A stretch of 64,000 nt of DNA from Bacteroidota bacterium (GCA_029547705.1 JAKPOU010000035.1:124001-188000); one strand, 5' to 3'. Shown: positions 1-8,323, counted from the stretch's first letter. Notes: generated from the sequence alone by a model not told the origin. Translations and numbers: made by a program.

Positions 1-349
1 CGGTGATATCACTCTTCTTCTGACTGCCATAGCCTATGACAATTATTTCATCCAGACCTTTGATTTCCGATTCAAGCACCACATTTACCACATTCCTGTC
101 CTGTACCGGAATTTCACGGCTTTCATACCCGACAAATGAAAATACGAGAATTGCCGAACGATCATCCACTTCTATTGAATATTTTCCGTCAGGACCGGTA
201 ATGGTTCCCGATGCGGTTTCCTTTACCTGAACAGTGGCTCCGGCAAGGGGATTCCCGCTTTCGCTTGTGACTGTACCCTTAATGGTTGTTTTTTGCGAAA
301 ACACTGATAGTGGAAGTAACAGCATCAGGATAATCAAAAAGTCATTCAT
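1..349 (-). CDS. SusC/RagA-type TonB-linked outer membrane receptor, N-terminal fragment
   Basis: Only the first ~116 codons are present; the gene runs off the left edge. Reading the minus strand from 349 gives a signal peptide (MNDFLIILMLLLP, ending VFSQ), then a carboxypeptidase-D-like regulatory domain (KGTVTSESGNPLAGATV, then DGKYSIEV and FSFVGYES), then IKGLDEIIVIGYGSQKK, the signature that leads into the TonB box and plug domain of SusC-like receptors. Such proteins form the outer-membrane channel that imports glycans or peptides with a SusD lipoprotein, which would lie outside the window. An upstream in-frame ATG at 379 would add ten residues, but the A/C-rich stretch between the two ATGs resembles a Bacteroidota untranslated leader, so 349 is preferred. 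The substrate cannot be told from this fragment. Confidence 0.9.
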   Translation of the reverse strand, partial: MNDFLIILMLLLPLSVFSQKTTIKGTVTSESGNPLAGATVQVKETASGTITGPDGKYSIEVDDRSAILVFSFVGYESREIPVQDRNVVNVVLESEIKGLDEIIVIGYGSQKKSDIT

Positions 350-705
350 CAGTCTGTTGTTTGGGTTGAAAATTTCCATTTCAAAGAAATGAAAATATTA
401 TTTAACTGAGTATTTTTTCTGATTCATTTAAGCTGCTGCCCGACTCGTTTTTATCACTCACCTATTTCATTTGCCTGCTGCATTCCCGGATTATGCAGGC
501 TGATTAAACTGTTCCGGCCTTATGCCTGACGGATATACCCGGATGAACTTTGACCGGAGGGAATGGTATAATGTTGTTTAATATTTTCTATCAGAACTCC
601 ATTAAATTTTAAAATATTCTTAAGTTTGAATAATATTATTAAACTTTTACAGCAACGTTGATACTAAAGATTTTATCGAATCAAACTTAAATTGTTCCGG
701 ACTCT
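350..705. other. Intergenic region between divergent SusC-like and acyltransferase genes
   Basis: AT-rich gap between divergently transcribed genes, so it should carry promoters for both. No convincing TAnnTTTG element was found for either direction. A short inverted repeat (CTGCAT 478-483 and ATGCAG 493-498, 9-nt loop) is present without a T-run. The stretch 595-670 is strongly AT-rich and holds TTTG near 627-630 followed 19 nt later by TA, a weak candidate for the + strand gene. No small ORF worth calling was seen. Confidence 0.4.
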
Positions 706-1824
706 ATGGAAACCAAATCAATGTCATCCCCATCCCGACTTCCCGGAAGAGTGACCTCGGTCGATTTTTTCCGTGGTTTTACAATGTTTCTTCTGGCCGG
801 TGAAGCTACACACCTTTATGGTAAACTGCTGAAGATTGACAGCGGGTTTTTTCATTTCCTTGGCACCCAGCTTGATCATCATGAATGGCATGGTCTTCAT
901 TTCTGGGATCTTATACAGCCTTTTTTCATGTTTATAGTCGGAGTGGCAATTCCTTTTGCTGTAGCCAACCGGTTAAGAAAGGGACATACTATCCGGCAGA
1001 TCAACCGCCATGCCTTCAAGAGAGCATTTTTACTGCTGTTTTTCGGATGGGCCCTGTATTTCATCGAGGCCGATCATTTTGTTTTGCAGTTTCAGAATGT
1101 CCTGGCACAATTGTCTGTTACCTATCTTGTTGCTTTTCTGATAAGAGATAAAAGTTTCAGGTTTCAGTTGATATTCACACTTGCTATTTTGCTGTTCATC
1201 GATCTGGCATACCGCTTTTTCCCTGTTCAGGGATTCAATAATCCCTGGGTGCCTTACGAGAATCTGGGTGCATGGTTCAATAACAAGATTGAAGGTGTTG
1301 AAAAGGCCAGTATCTGGGCAACCCTTAACTTTGTTTCAACAACAGCCCATACAGTATGGGGTGTACTTTGCGGCAGGCTCCTGATGAGTGATAAAACACA
1401 AAAGGAGAAAATAAAATTGCTGATTATCGCCGGAGTTTCTGCACTGGCAGTGGGCTATGCCCTCGATCTGCTTAGTATCACACCCATTATCAAGAAAATT
1501 GCTACTTCCTCCTTTGTCTTTGCCAGCGGGGGATGGACAATACTGGCACTTTGCCTGTGCTACTGGCTGATTGATGTTAAGAAACTGTTCCCGAAATTTG
1601 CATGGTTTTTCATTGTTGTGGGAATGAACAGTATTTTTATATATATATTTTTCCACATCGGGAGCGGAGACCTGATACAGAAAATGATTGGTCCCTTCAT
1701 GAAATTATTCTTTTCATGGACAGGCCCCCTCATGGTAAGCATTCTGACCAGTCTCGGCGTCTGGGCCGGATTCTGGTATGTGACCTACTGGCTTTACAAG
1801 CACAAGATATTCATAAAAATATAG
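706..1824 (+). CDS. DUF5009/HGSNAT-like inner-membrane acyltransferase
   Basis: A 372-residue polytopic membrane protein with roughly ten hydrophobic segments. The N-terminal RVTSVDFFRGFTMFLL segment is the hallmark of the DUF5009/DUF1624 group, related to lysosomal heparan-alpha-glucosaminide N-acetyltransferase and bacterial NagX-like proteins. A conserved His pair (DHHEWHG, about residues 56-62) precedes the first long membrane segment, as in this family, where a His takes part in transmembrane acetyl transfer to an amino sugar. In Bacteroidota these genes often sit in polysaccharide-use loci, and here one lies beside a SusC-like receptor and a glucuronoyl esterase. The acyl donor and sugar acceptor are not visible from sequence. 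The family call is firm and the reaction is inferred. Confidence 0.82.
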   Translation: METKSMSSPSRLPGRVTSVDFFRGFTMFLLAGEATHLYGKLLKIDSGFFHFLGTQLDHHEWHGLHFWDLIQPFFMFIVGVAIPFAVANRLRKGHTIRQINRHAFKRAFLLLFFGWALYFIEADHFVLQFQNVLAQLSVTYLVAFLIRDKSFRFQLIFTLAILLFIDLAYRFFPVQGFNNPWVPYENLGAWFNNKIEGVEKASIWATLNFVSTTAHTVWGVLCGRLLMSDKTQKEKIKLLIIAGVSALAVGYALDLLSITPIIKKIATSSFVFASGGWTILALCLCYWLIDVKKLFPKFAWFFIVVGMNSIFIYIFFHIGSGDLIQKMIGPFMKLFFSWTGPLMVSILTSLGVWAGFWYVTYWLYKHKIFIKI

Positions 1825-1937
1825 CTCTGACATAATATTTCAGGGGCAGCCGTACCGTTTATACAATCCTCTTGTGCCGGTACCATGCGACCGGAGCAAG
1901 AAGGGCTATTCAGGTATAACTAAAATACTTAATAAAC

Positions 1938-3224
1938 ATGAAGAAACCGGTTCTGATATTTTCTGTTATTCTGTTCCTTGTAAATATTTATTTTCTGAAG
2001 GGACAGCAGTTTGTTGCCAATTATGATGAATCGAAAGTTCCGTCATACAGGCTTCCGGATCCGCTGAAATTTGAAAATGGCGGAACAGTGCGCAATAAGA
2101 AAGGCTGGGACAGGCGCCGGGAAGAGATATTTAAAATTTTTGAAAACGAAGTATATGGGGTTGCACCAGGGTGGAAAGGTGAGATCATAGCCAGTGAACT
2201 GTCATCTGATGAGAACGCACTGAACGGAAAGGCTGTCCGGAAGGAAATTAATCTGACTCTGAAAAATGGCAACAGGGAGCTGACAATGACAATGCTCCTG
2301 TACATGCCGAAAAACTCTGCAGGATCACCTGTTTTCCTTGGATATAATTTTTACGGTAATCACACGATTACTTCTGAACCCGGTATTGCCGTTACGAAAA
2401 GCTGGATAAGGAACAATAAGGATTATGGTGTATTTGAAAACAGGGCATCCGAAGCCGGCAGGGGCCTGTCTTCCGGGTACTGGCCTGTTGAAATGATTGT
2501 TTCGGAAGGCTACGGTGTGGCCACTATATATTACGGAGATGCCGATCCTGATTATGATGACGGTTTCCATAACGGAGTACACGGATTATATGATCAGGAA
2601 AGGGATGGAACATCATGGGGAACCATTGCCGGGTGGGCATGGGGCCTGTCCCGTGCGATGGATTATCTTGTCACACTTCCGTCAGTCGATCCCGGAAGGG
2701 TGATAGTCATGGGGCATTCCCGCCTCGGAAAAACCGCACTTTGGGCAGGTGCCATGGATGAAAGATTCGCCTTGGTCATTTCCAATAATTCGGGATGCGG
2801 CGGTGCTGCTCTTTCAAAAAGGGCATTCGGCGAAACAGTCGGAAGCATAAACAGATCATTCCCCCACTGGTTTTGCGGTAATTTCAGGAAATATAATGAA
2901 AAAGAGGAACTGCTGCCTGTTGATCAGCATCAGCTGATTGCCCTTATCGCCCCCAGACCGGTTTATGTTGCCAGTGCCGAAGAGGACCAGTGGGCTGATC
3001 CCAGGGGGGAATTCCTTTCATGTGCGGGAGCATCGCCGGTATATAAACTGCTTACCGGGGAAACATTTCCGGCAGACGATATGCCACCGCTCAATTCACC
3101 TGTAATGAGCAGGATCGGATACCATATCAGAACGGGAGGACATGCTGTAACCCTGTATGACTGGCAACAGTATCTCAGATTCGCCGACATGCATCTGCAG
3201 AAAAAAGAAAGGGCGACATTTTAA
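1938..3224 (+). CDS. CE15 family glucuronoyl esterase, secreted
   Basis: A 428-residue exported alpha/beta hydrolase (signal peptide about 1-22) of carbohydrate esterase family 15. CE15 enzymes cleave the ester between 4-O-methyl-glucuronic acid on xylan and lignin alcohols. The nucleophile is Ser261 in GHSRLGK and the base His402 in GGHAVTLYDW. The position that carries the canonical Glu in many bacterial CE15 enzymes is Asn284 here (SNNSGCGGAAL). An acidic loop, EEDQWADPRGE, supplies Asp350 where several bacterial members have an alternative catalytic acid. Length matches single-domain bacterial CE15 proteins. Together with the SusC-like and HGSNAT-like neighbours it suggests use of uronic-acid-containing plant polysaccharide. 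The gene has a 113-bp gap from the upstream gene and may be transcribed separately. Confidence 0.92.
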   Translation: MKKPVLIFSVILFLVNIYFLKGQQFVANYDESKVPSYRLPDPLKFENGGTVRNKKGWDRRREEIFKIFENEVYGVAPGWKGEIIASELSSDENALNGKAVRKEINLTLKNGNRELTMTMLLYMPKNSAGSPVFLGYNFYGNHTITSEPGIAVTKSWIRNNKDYGVFENRASEAGRGLSSGYWPVEMIVSEGYGVATIYYGDADPDYDDGFHNGVHGLYDQERDGTSWGTIAGWAWGLSRAMDYLVTLPSVDPGRVIVMGHSRLGKTALWAGAMDERFALVISNNSGCGGAALSKRAFGETVGSINRSFPHWFCGNFRKYNEKEELLPVDQHQLIALIAPRPVYVASAEEDQWADPRGEFLSCAGASPVYKLLTGETFPADDMPPLNSPVMSRIGYHIRTGGHAVTLYDWQQYLRFADMHLQKKERATF

Positions 3225-3330
3225 GACATGAAGTAAAACTATTCGCAAGGTAAAAACTCCAAAACCGGCTATGCCGCCCTTTAATTGCTGGTTTAATATA
3301 AAGGGAAGGCGTTTTGTTACCCGGAACATG

Positions 3331-3421
3331 AAAAAAAATTAAAGAAAAAAGGCCGGCAGAAGAGGAGAAATGAAAAAACCTAAAACCATGATAACTTAAA
3401 CCCATTTAAAGATGCCGGCCT
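3331..3421 (-). terminator. Hairpin plus T-run, minus-strand terminator
   Basis: AGGCCGGCA (plus 3350-3358) and TGCCGGCCT (3413-3421) form a perfect 9-bp stem around a 54-nt loop. On the minus strand the stem is followed immediately by TTTTTTCTTTAATTTTTTTT, as expected of an intrinsic terminator, although the loop is unusually long. On the plus strand the run of A precedes the stem, so termination in that direction is not expected. Confidence 0.5.
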
Positions 3422-3553
3422 CCGCGACTATTATTGCAGCAAGCTTTTCAATCAACTTAATGAAAGAGGAGACTGAATCCAACCAGCCAACAATGCAAAA
3501 CCAAATCAGGTTACTAAATCAAATTCTCAAAATAACTTTCAGTTTCCTTTTAT
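3336..3553 (-). ncRNA. Candidate small RNA of about 215 nt
   Basis: No protein gene fits the 658-bp gap between the esterase and the next gene. On the minus strand a plausible promoter (3560-3591) and the GC-rich hairpin with T-run (3331-3421) bracket roughly 215 nt. The predicted RNA contains two copies of the 9-mer UCUCCUCUU (complement of AAGAGGAGA at 3360-3368 and 3464-3472). One lies in the terminator loop and one upstream of the stem; CU-rich single-stranded stretches of this sort are used by many regulatory RNAs for pairing with mRNA starts. An alternative reading is a plus-strand leader: AAGAGGAGA is followed by a ten-codon ORF (3370-3399, MKKPKTMIT). I do not recognise it as 6S, tmRNA, SRP or RNase P RNA. 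Expression is unproven. Confidence 0.42.
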
Positions 3554-3559
3554 CAGGTG

Positions 3560-3591
3560 TAAATATATAAAATGTTTTAAATATATGTCAA
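3560..3591 (-). promoter_or_regulatory. Bacteroidota-type promoter for the candidate small RNA
   Basis: Minus strand: TTG (complement of 3589-3591, within TTGACA), a 21-nt spacer, and TATATTTA (complement of 3560-3567). The last base departs from the TAnnTTTG consensus and the spacer is 2 nt longer than ideal. Predicted transcript start is near 3553. Confidence 0.4.
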
Positions 3592-3709
3592 GGGTATTTG
3601 TCATACTGTTATTAACACTTTTTAACTAGATATCAACATAAAAAATATAATTTTATAAGATGCTCTGATTCAATTACTTGTCGTACTCCTCTGAAAATTG
3701 AAATAAAAG

Positions 3710-3743
3710 TCTGGTTCCCGGTGCAACCAGATTTTTTTTTTTT
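3710..3743 (+). terminator. Strong intrinsic terminator, plus strand
   Basis: TCTGGTT (3710-3716), loop CCCGGTGC, AACCAGA (3725-3731), then twelve T (3732-3743). It lies almost 490 nt beyond the stop of the esterase gene, so it ends either a long 3' untranslated region or an unannotated short plus-strand transcript. It insulates the downstream hypothetical gene. Confidence 0.75.
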
Positions 3744-3882
3744 CGTATGAAGTAATTGATTCTGCAAATGATTTTCAAAAAAGCTCGTGTCTGCTATGCT
3801 TCAGGTATTCAGAGTTTTAATCCGGCTGGAATTCTGCTTTCAGAAAGGAGTAAAGGTTTCATAATATTTATATGATAATAAA

Positions 3883-4539
3883 ATGGCAATGAAAAAAAAT
3901 AAGGAATTTGACAACAATCAGGCTGACGGCTCAATAGTATTTCCCTTCAAGCCGATTTCCGAATGGGATGGCAAGCAGGGAATCCATAACAATGAAGATA
4001 TTCCGGAATGGGGCCTTGCTGAGCGGCTTTCCCGCGGATACGGCCTGTCAAGGGAGAGGATCAGTCACCTGATCAGGTACGTTGTTTATGCATTTGGAAC
4101 CAGTTCCTATTTTGAGGAAGAAATAAAAGTGCTGGACTTTGAAAAGAACAGGGAACCAATCCTTTCAGTCAGGTTTGAATCCTGCAACAGACAGATTACA
4201 ATCAGGGATCCGAAAATTATAGACAAACTCTATAAATTACTTCTTGGTGAAAACAATCTTTTTAAGCTTCAGAAGCCTTTTGATAAGGAAATCATTAAAC
4301 AAATCGCGATTGAGGTTCTGAAGGATATTACGGGCAAGGACGGAGTGCAGGAGCAGACAGCTTATTGCATTATCGGATTTATTTTTGCATACCATGGCTA
4401 TGGCATTTGCAAGGAAAAAATCATGACCGAGGGTGAATTCATTTACGACACAATAGACAAGGAAAGTAAAAGCATTCTGGTAAAGGAAACCTATACTGAA
4501 TATCTTGCACGCAGGATCAGGGAATACGTTACAGATTGA
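3883..4539 (+). CDS. Hypothetical protein, 218 residues
   Basis: I do not recognise this family. It is a soluble, charged protein with no signal peptide or membrane segment. The N-terminus is polar and low in complexity (KKNKEFDNNQ), followed by a stretch with two adjacent helices (WGLAERLSRGYGLSRERI and SHLIRYVVYAFG, about residues 46-76), a central mixed region, and a C-terminal half with a Tyr/Gly-rich hydrophobic patch (CIIGFIFAYHGYGICKE, about 167-183). It stands alone, with strong terminators on both sides (3710-3743 and 4599-4632), so it is probably monocistronic. A second ATG six bases downstream is equally possible as the start. Codon use resembles its neighbours. A DNA- or protein-binding role would be a guess. 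Confidence 0.7.
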   Translation: MAMKKNKEFDNNQADGSIVFPFKPISEWDGKQGIHNNEDIPEWGLAERLSRGYGLSRERISHLIRYVVYAFGTSSYFEEEIKVLDFEKNREPILSVRFESCNRQITIRDPKIIDKLYKLLLGENNLFKLQKPFDKEIIKQIAIEVLKDITGKDGVQEQTAYCIIGFIFAYHGYGICKEKIMTEGEFIYDTIDKESKSILVKETYTEYLARRIREYVTD

Positions 4540-4598
4540 ATCTGTGTTTCCGACGAATTCTAAAGGAAAAGTTCTGGTGGCATGTTATCAAAAATAAA

Positions 4599-4632
4599 CG
4601 CAACCAGTCAGAAAACGGCTGATTGCGTTTTT
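4599..4632 (+). terminator. Bidirectional terminator between hypothetical gene and tRNA-Arg
   Basis: CGCAACCAGTC (4599-4609) pairs with GGCTGATTGCG (4617-4627) with one mismatch and a 7-nt loop. It is followed by GTTTTTG on the plus strand and GTTTATTTTTG on the minus strand. It can end both the upstream plus-strand gene and the minus-strand tRNA transcript, which converge here. Confidence 0.7.
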
Positions 4633-4639
4633 GTTCAAG

Positions 4640-4713
4640 TGATCCCGGCGGGATTCAAACCCACAGCCTTCTGATCCGTAGTCAGATGCTCTATTCAGTT
4701 AAGCTACGGGACC
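4640..4713 (-). tRNA. tRNA-Arg (anticodon ACG)
   Basis: A 74-nt cloverleaf on the minus strand. The acceptor stem is GGTCCCG paired with CGGGATC (one G-T pair), discriminator A. The anticodon stem is TCTGA/TCAGA with loop CTACGGA, so the anticodon is ACG (read as ICG, decoding CGN Arg codons). The T arm contains GGTTTGAATCC. CCA is not encoded. A TATATTTG element lies 16 nt upstream of the 5' end. Confidence 0.95.
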
Positions 4714-5011
4714 ATTTATCAACAGAATGCAAATATAATAAAATTTGAAAAAATAAAGCCAATGCAGGATGGAAAGGACCGGAATGAACCGGAATGAACC
4801 GGATTATCTCAGATCCGGTCAGGAGAGTCACTGGTTTAAGGTTTTAAAGTTGCAATAATTTCATTAATTTTACTTCAGTAAATCCCGGATGTGCCGGTTG
4901 CATACATTTCTGTCAATGTTAAAAAGATGATTTCCATATGTTTCATGTCTGGCAGCACTGAATAAATACATAAGCAGGCAAACCGTCATATCATTAAACC
5001 AAAATTTTACA
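4714..5011. other. Intergenic region with short tandem repeat
   Basis: The gap between tRNA-Arg and the AsmA-like gene. TATATTTG on the minus strand (complement of 4730-4737) is a good -7 element for the tRNA. A 10-bp unit GGAATGAACC occurs twice in tandem (4781-4800), with partial copies on both sides. No other gene was seen. No clear promoter for the + strand gene was identified. Confidence 0.5.
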
Positions 5012-7843
5012 ATGATGAAAAAGCCTTTGAAAATTCTATTGTTATCCCTTTCCGGGCTGATCCTTCTTGTTTTCATCCTGCTTGTCAGCGTACCGGTGAT
5101 CTTCAGGGATGAAATAAAGGCAAAAGTGGAACAGATTATTAATGAATCCGTATATGCCACAGTTAATGTACAGGACTACAGGCTGAATTTTTTCAGGAAT
5201 TTTCCGAATCTTGCCCTGGGACTGGACAATGTTTCAGTGGTGGGCATAGGGAAATTTGAAAATGACACCCTTGCAGCATTCAGGTCACTGGATCTCGTTT
5301 TTTACCTTCCCAGTGTATTTAAAAAGACAGGATACGAGATCAGATCAATCGTGATTGACAAAGCCCTGCTGACTGTTACCTATCTGGATGACGGGTCATT
5401 TAACTGGGACATATCACGGGATACAGCCTCAGTTGCAACAGATGCGGCTGATGCAGAATCTTCAGATATGAAAATCCTGCTGAAAAAGGTAAAACTTGTA
5501 AACAGCACCCTTGTCTATAATGATTATGGACTTGACATGAAGGCGCTTATAAATGATCTGAGTTTTTTACTCTCGGGTGATATGACCGCATCGGAAACAG
5601 ATCTGAAGATAAAACTTACTGCCGGGGATGTGAATTTTATAATGGACGGAATAAAATATCTGAACGGGGCCAGGGCCAAAGGAGAGCTTGACTTGTCAGC
5701 AAACCTCGATGATTATAAATTTACGTTCCGCGAAAATCATCTGACCATAAATGATTTGAAGATCAATTTTTCCGGATGGGTTGCAATGCCCGAAGATGAT
5801 ATTGAAACCGACCTCACCTTTAAATCTGAGCAGACCTCATTCAAAACACTTCTGTCTCTCATTCCGGCTGTTTATATGCATGATTACCGCGATCTGAAGG
5901 CTGCGGGAAATTTTTCATTTTCCGGATCAGCCAGAGGGATCTACAGCGATGCTGATTCAACAATGCCTGATATTGATCTCAGGCTTGTTGTTAATGACGG
6001 ACTTGTGAGCTATCCTGCACTTCCTGAAAAAATAAGCAGTATTGATCTTAAGGCTGAAGCTTTCGTTGACGGGAAAGATATGGACAATACAGTGGTGAAT
6101 ATCGAAAAATTCCATATGGAACTGGCAGGTAACCCCTTTGATTTCGGATTTGCCCTTAAAACACCTTTGAGTGACCCTGATATAAAACTTTCAATGAACG
6201 GGAAACTGGATCTTGATGCCCTTTCGAATGCAATTCCTCTTGACAGCATGGATCTCTCAGGACTTGTTGATGTATCGCTGATGCTTGCAGGACAGCTTTC
6301 CATGATTGACCGGCAGCAGTATGACGACTTCCGGGCTTCAGGAAAATTGTCAGTAAAAAATATGCGGGTGGAAATGACAGGTTATCCGGAAATCAGGGTT
6401 AATAATGCCGGATTTGAATTTACACCGGCTTATGCAGCTCTTCCGGGTGCAGATCTTCTGATTGGTGAAAACAGCGATTTCAGCCTCAGCGGAAGACTGG
6501 AAAACTATATCCCGTATATTTTCAGAAATGAAACTTTAAGAGGCAGACTGGATCTTACATCAAAACTTACGGATGCATCAGAGATATTGTCAAAACTTAC
6601 GGATGCCACACCGGAAACTGAAGATACCACCGCCCTGGCACTCATTAAAATACCCGAAAACATCGACTTCGGTTTCAATGCCGCGATCAGCAATTTTATT
6701 TACGGGAAAATCAGGGCAAATAATGTCAGGGGCCATATTCTTGTTAAAGATGGTGTCCTCAGCATGAAGGAAACAGGAATGGATATCATGGGAGGGAAAG
6801 TGTCGCTGAATGCCGACTATGACACCCGGGATACTCTGAGGCCCCTGATGAAGGCAGGCTTTAGCATCAGGGGAATAGGCATACGTGACGGATTTGAAAC
6901 ATTCAACACGATTCAGAAGTTTGCTCCTGCTGCCAGTGGAGTTGATGGCAAAGTGAATCTGGATCTTTCATTTGAAAGTTTATTGGGTAAGGATATGATG
7001 CCTCTGGTGAGCACCATTATGGGAGAAGGAAAACTTCAGTCTGACCAGGTCACACTGATTGAGTCTGCCGCATATGACAGAATGAAGGAGCTTCTGAAGC
7101 TGGGAGAAAATTATACCAATACATTCAGGGATCTCAACCTGAGTTTTTCTGTCAGGACCGGACGGGTGTACGTAAATCCCTTTGATGTGAAGGCGGGCAA
7201 TATACGAATGAATATCAGCGGTGATCAGGGAATTGACCAGACAATGAATTATTTGATTAAGACAGAAATTCCGAGATCGGAACTTGGCGGATCGGTAAAT
7301 TCCTTTATTGACGGATTGTCTGCCCAGGCCTCCGCCCTCGGCTTTGCATTTAAAGTGCCCGCTGATGTGATGAAGATCAATGTAAAACTTACCGGAGTAT
7401 TTGGAAAACCGATCGTTACTCCTGTATTTGGAAGCGGTCCGGGGGAAAGTACTCCGGGGCTGAAGTCAGCAGCTGCTGATGCAGTAAAGGAAGGTGTTGC
7501 CGGAGCTGTCAGCGAAGGCAGGGAAAAACTGATAAAAGAAGCAGAGGAGCGTGGTGACAGGCTGATAAGGGAAGCCGAAACAAGGGCTCAGCAGCTGCGT
7601 GATGAAGCTGCAAAATCTGCAGAGGCAATCCGGAAGGAAGCCGATATTCAGGCACAAAAGATAAGCGATGAAGCTGCATCAAAGGGTGCCGTTGCCAGAC
7701 TTGCTGCACGGAAAACTGCAGAAACCCTGAGAACAGAAGCAGACAAAAAAGCTGAACTTTTAATCAGACAGGCTGATGAACAGGCATCAAAAATAATTGA
7801 TGAAGCCAGGGCAAGAAAAGAGGATTTATTGGATAAGATCTGA
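5012..7843 (+). CDS. AsmA-family envelope protein with C-terminal helical tail
   Basis: A 943-residue protein with one N-terminal membrane anchor (about residues 5-28) and a long beta-rich body typical of AsmA-like proteins. This group is related to the bridge-forming lipid transporters of the TamB/YhdP kind and is thought to act in the periplasm on outer-membrane lipid balance. AsmA-like features include the NFFRNFPNLALGLDNVSV segment near residues 53-70 and repeated beta-sheet units up to about residue 810. The last ~125 residues are different: an Ala/Glu/Arg-rich run with repeats of the kind EAxxRADxLIREAE, predicted as a long amphipathic helix or coiled coil. The start follows an A-rich leader, and the two adjacent ATGs differ by one codon. 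The nearest neighbours (tRNA-Arg, L19) give no functional hint. Cargo is unknown. Confidence 0.85.
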   Translation: MMKKPLKILLLSLSGLILLVFILLVSVPVIFRDEIKAKVEQIINESVYATVNVQDYRLNFFRNFPNLALGLDNVSVVGIGKFENDTLAAFRSLDLVFYLPSVFKKTGYEIRSIVIDKALLTVTYLDDGSFNWDISRDTASVATDAADAESSDMKILLKKVKLVNSTLVYNDYGLDMKALINDLSFLLSGDMTASETDLKIKLTAGDVNFIMDGIKYLNGARAKGELDLSANLDDYKFTFRENHLTINDLKINFSGWVAMPEDDIETDLTFKSEQTSFKTLLSLIPAVYMHDYRDLKAAGNFSFSGSARGIYSDADSTMPDIDLRLVVNDGLVSYPALPEKISSIDLKAEAFVDGKDMDNTVVNIEKFHMELAGNPFDFGFALKTPLSDPDIKLSMNGKLDLDALSNAIPLDSMDLSGLVDVSLMLAGQLSMIDRQQYDDFRASGKLSVKNMRVEMTGYPEIRVNNAGFEFTPAYAALPGADLLIGENSDFSLSGRLENYIPYIFRNETLRGRLDLTSKLTDASEILSKLTDATPETEDTTALALIKIPENIDFGFNAAISNFIYGKIRANNVRGHILVKDGVLSMKETGMDIMGGKVSLNADYDTRDTLRPLMKAGFSIRGIGIRDGFETFNTIQKFAPAASGVDGKVNLDLSFESLLGKDMMPLVSTIMGEGKLQSDQVTLIESAAYDRMKELLKLGENYTNTFRDLNLSFSVRTGRVYVNPFDVKAGNIRMNISGDQGIDQTMNYLIKTEIPRSELGGSVNSFIDGLSAQASALGFAFKVPADVMKINVKLTGVFGKPIVTPVFGSGPGESTPGLKSAAADAVKEGVAGAVSEGREKLIKEAEERGDRLIREAETRAQQLRDEAAKSAEAIRKEADIQAQKISDEAASKGAVARLAARKTAETLRTEADKKAELLIRQADEQASKIIDEARARKEDLLDKI

Positions 7844-7858
7844 GAAACAAAAATCAAA

Positions 7859-8206
7859 TCAGAATTTTCTTTCCTTAATCCTTGCCTTCTTGCCGGTAAG
7901 GTCGCGAAAATAAAATATCCTGGCCCTGCGGACTTTCCCGTGCTTGTTGATTTCTATCTTGCTGATGAAGGGGGATGAGACAGGAAAAATTCTTTCAACA
8001 CCAATGTTGCCTGACATTTTTCTGACGGTAAAAGTAGCGGTATGCCCGCTGCCGGCCCTTTGAAGGACAACTCCCCTGAATTGCTGGATCCTCTCCTTGT
8101 TGCCCTCAATGATCTTATAGTGTACGGTAATTGTATCTCCTGCCTGGAACTTGGGAAAGTCATTCTTTACTGCCAGTTCTTTATCAACAACATTCATTAG
8201 GTTCAT
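7859..8206 (-). CDS. rplS: 50S ribosomal protein L19
   Basis: A 115-residue protein matching bacterial L19 along its length: [19 protein letters not shown] near the N-terminus, the [16 protein letters not shown] core, and a basic C-terminus with [17 protein letters not shown]19 sits at the interface of the two ribosomal subunits. It has its own promoter on the minus strand (8230-8261) with a predicted leader of about 16 nt, which supports this start. It is not next to trmD or rpsP, the usual partners in many bacteria. Confidence 0.97.
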   Translation of the reverse strand: MNLMNVVDKELAVKNDFPKFQAGDTITVHYKIIEGNKERIQQFRGVVLQRAGSGHTATFTVRKMSGNIGVERIFPVSSPFISKIEINKHGKVRRARIFYFRDLTGKKARIKERKF

Positions 8207-8229
8207 CTCGGATATATAAAAATTGCCCG

Positions 8230-8261
8230 CAAATCTATTAAAACAAATTCAAAATTCAAAA
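8230..8261 (-). promoter_or_regulatory. Promoter of rplS
   Basis: Minus strand TTTTG (complement of 8257-8261), exactly 19 nt, then TAGATTTG (complement of 8230-8237). This is a full match to the Bacteroidota -33/-7 consensus. Predicted start of transcription is near 8223. Confidence 0.75.
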
Positions 8262-8323
8262 TCCGGTAATCATTGTTCTTTCTCTTTCTGAATATTGTCC
8301 TTTTCTCCTGCAGATCACGGTCC

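Noticed and set aside
3370..3399. Ten-codon plus-strand leader ORF (MKKPKTMIT) behind AAGAGGAGA
   Set aside because: The purine-rich element resembles a Shine-Dalgarno site, but Bacteroidota use these little, and no gene follows closely. Kept only as an alternative reading of the small RNA region.
3096..3405. Two overlapping minus-strand frames of 76-77 residues
   Set aside because: They run through the terminator stem and into the end of the esterase gene, with no coding character; the region is better read as a possible small RNA.
4781..4803. Tandem GGAATGAACC units as a CRISPR or attachment repeat
   Set aside because: Only two full copies with no spacers and no integrase; treated as a simple tandem duplication.
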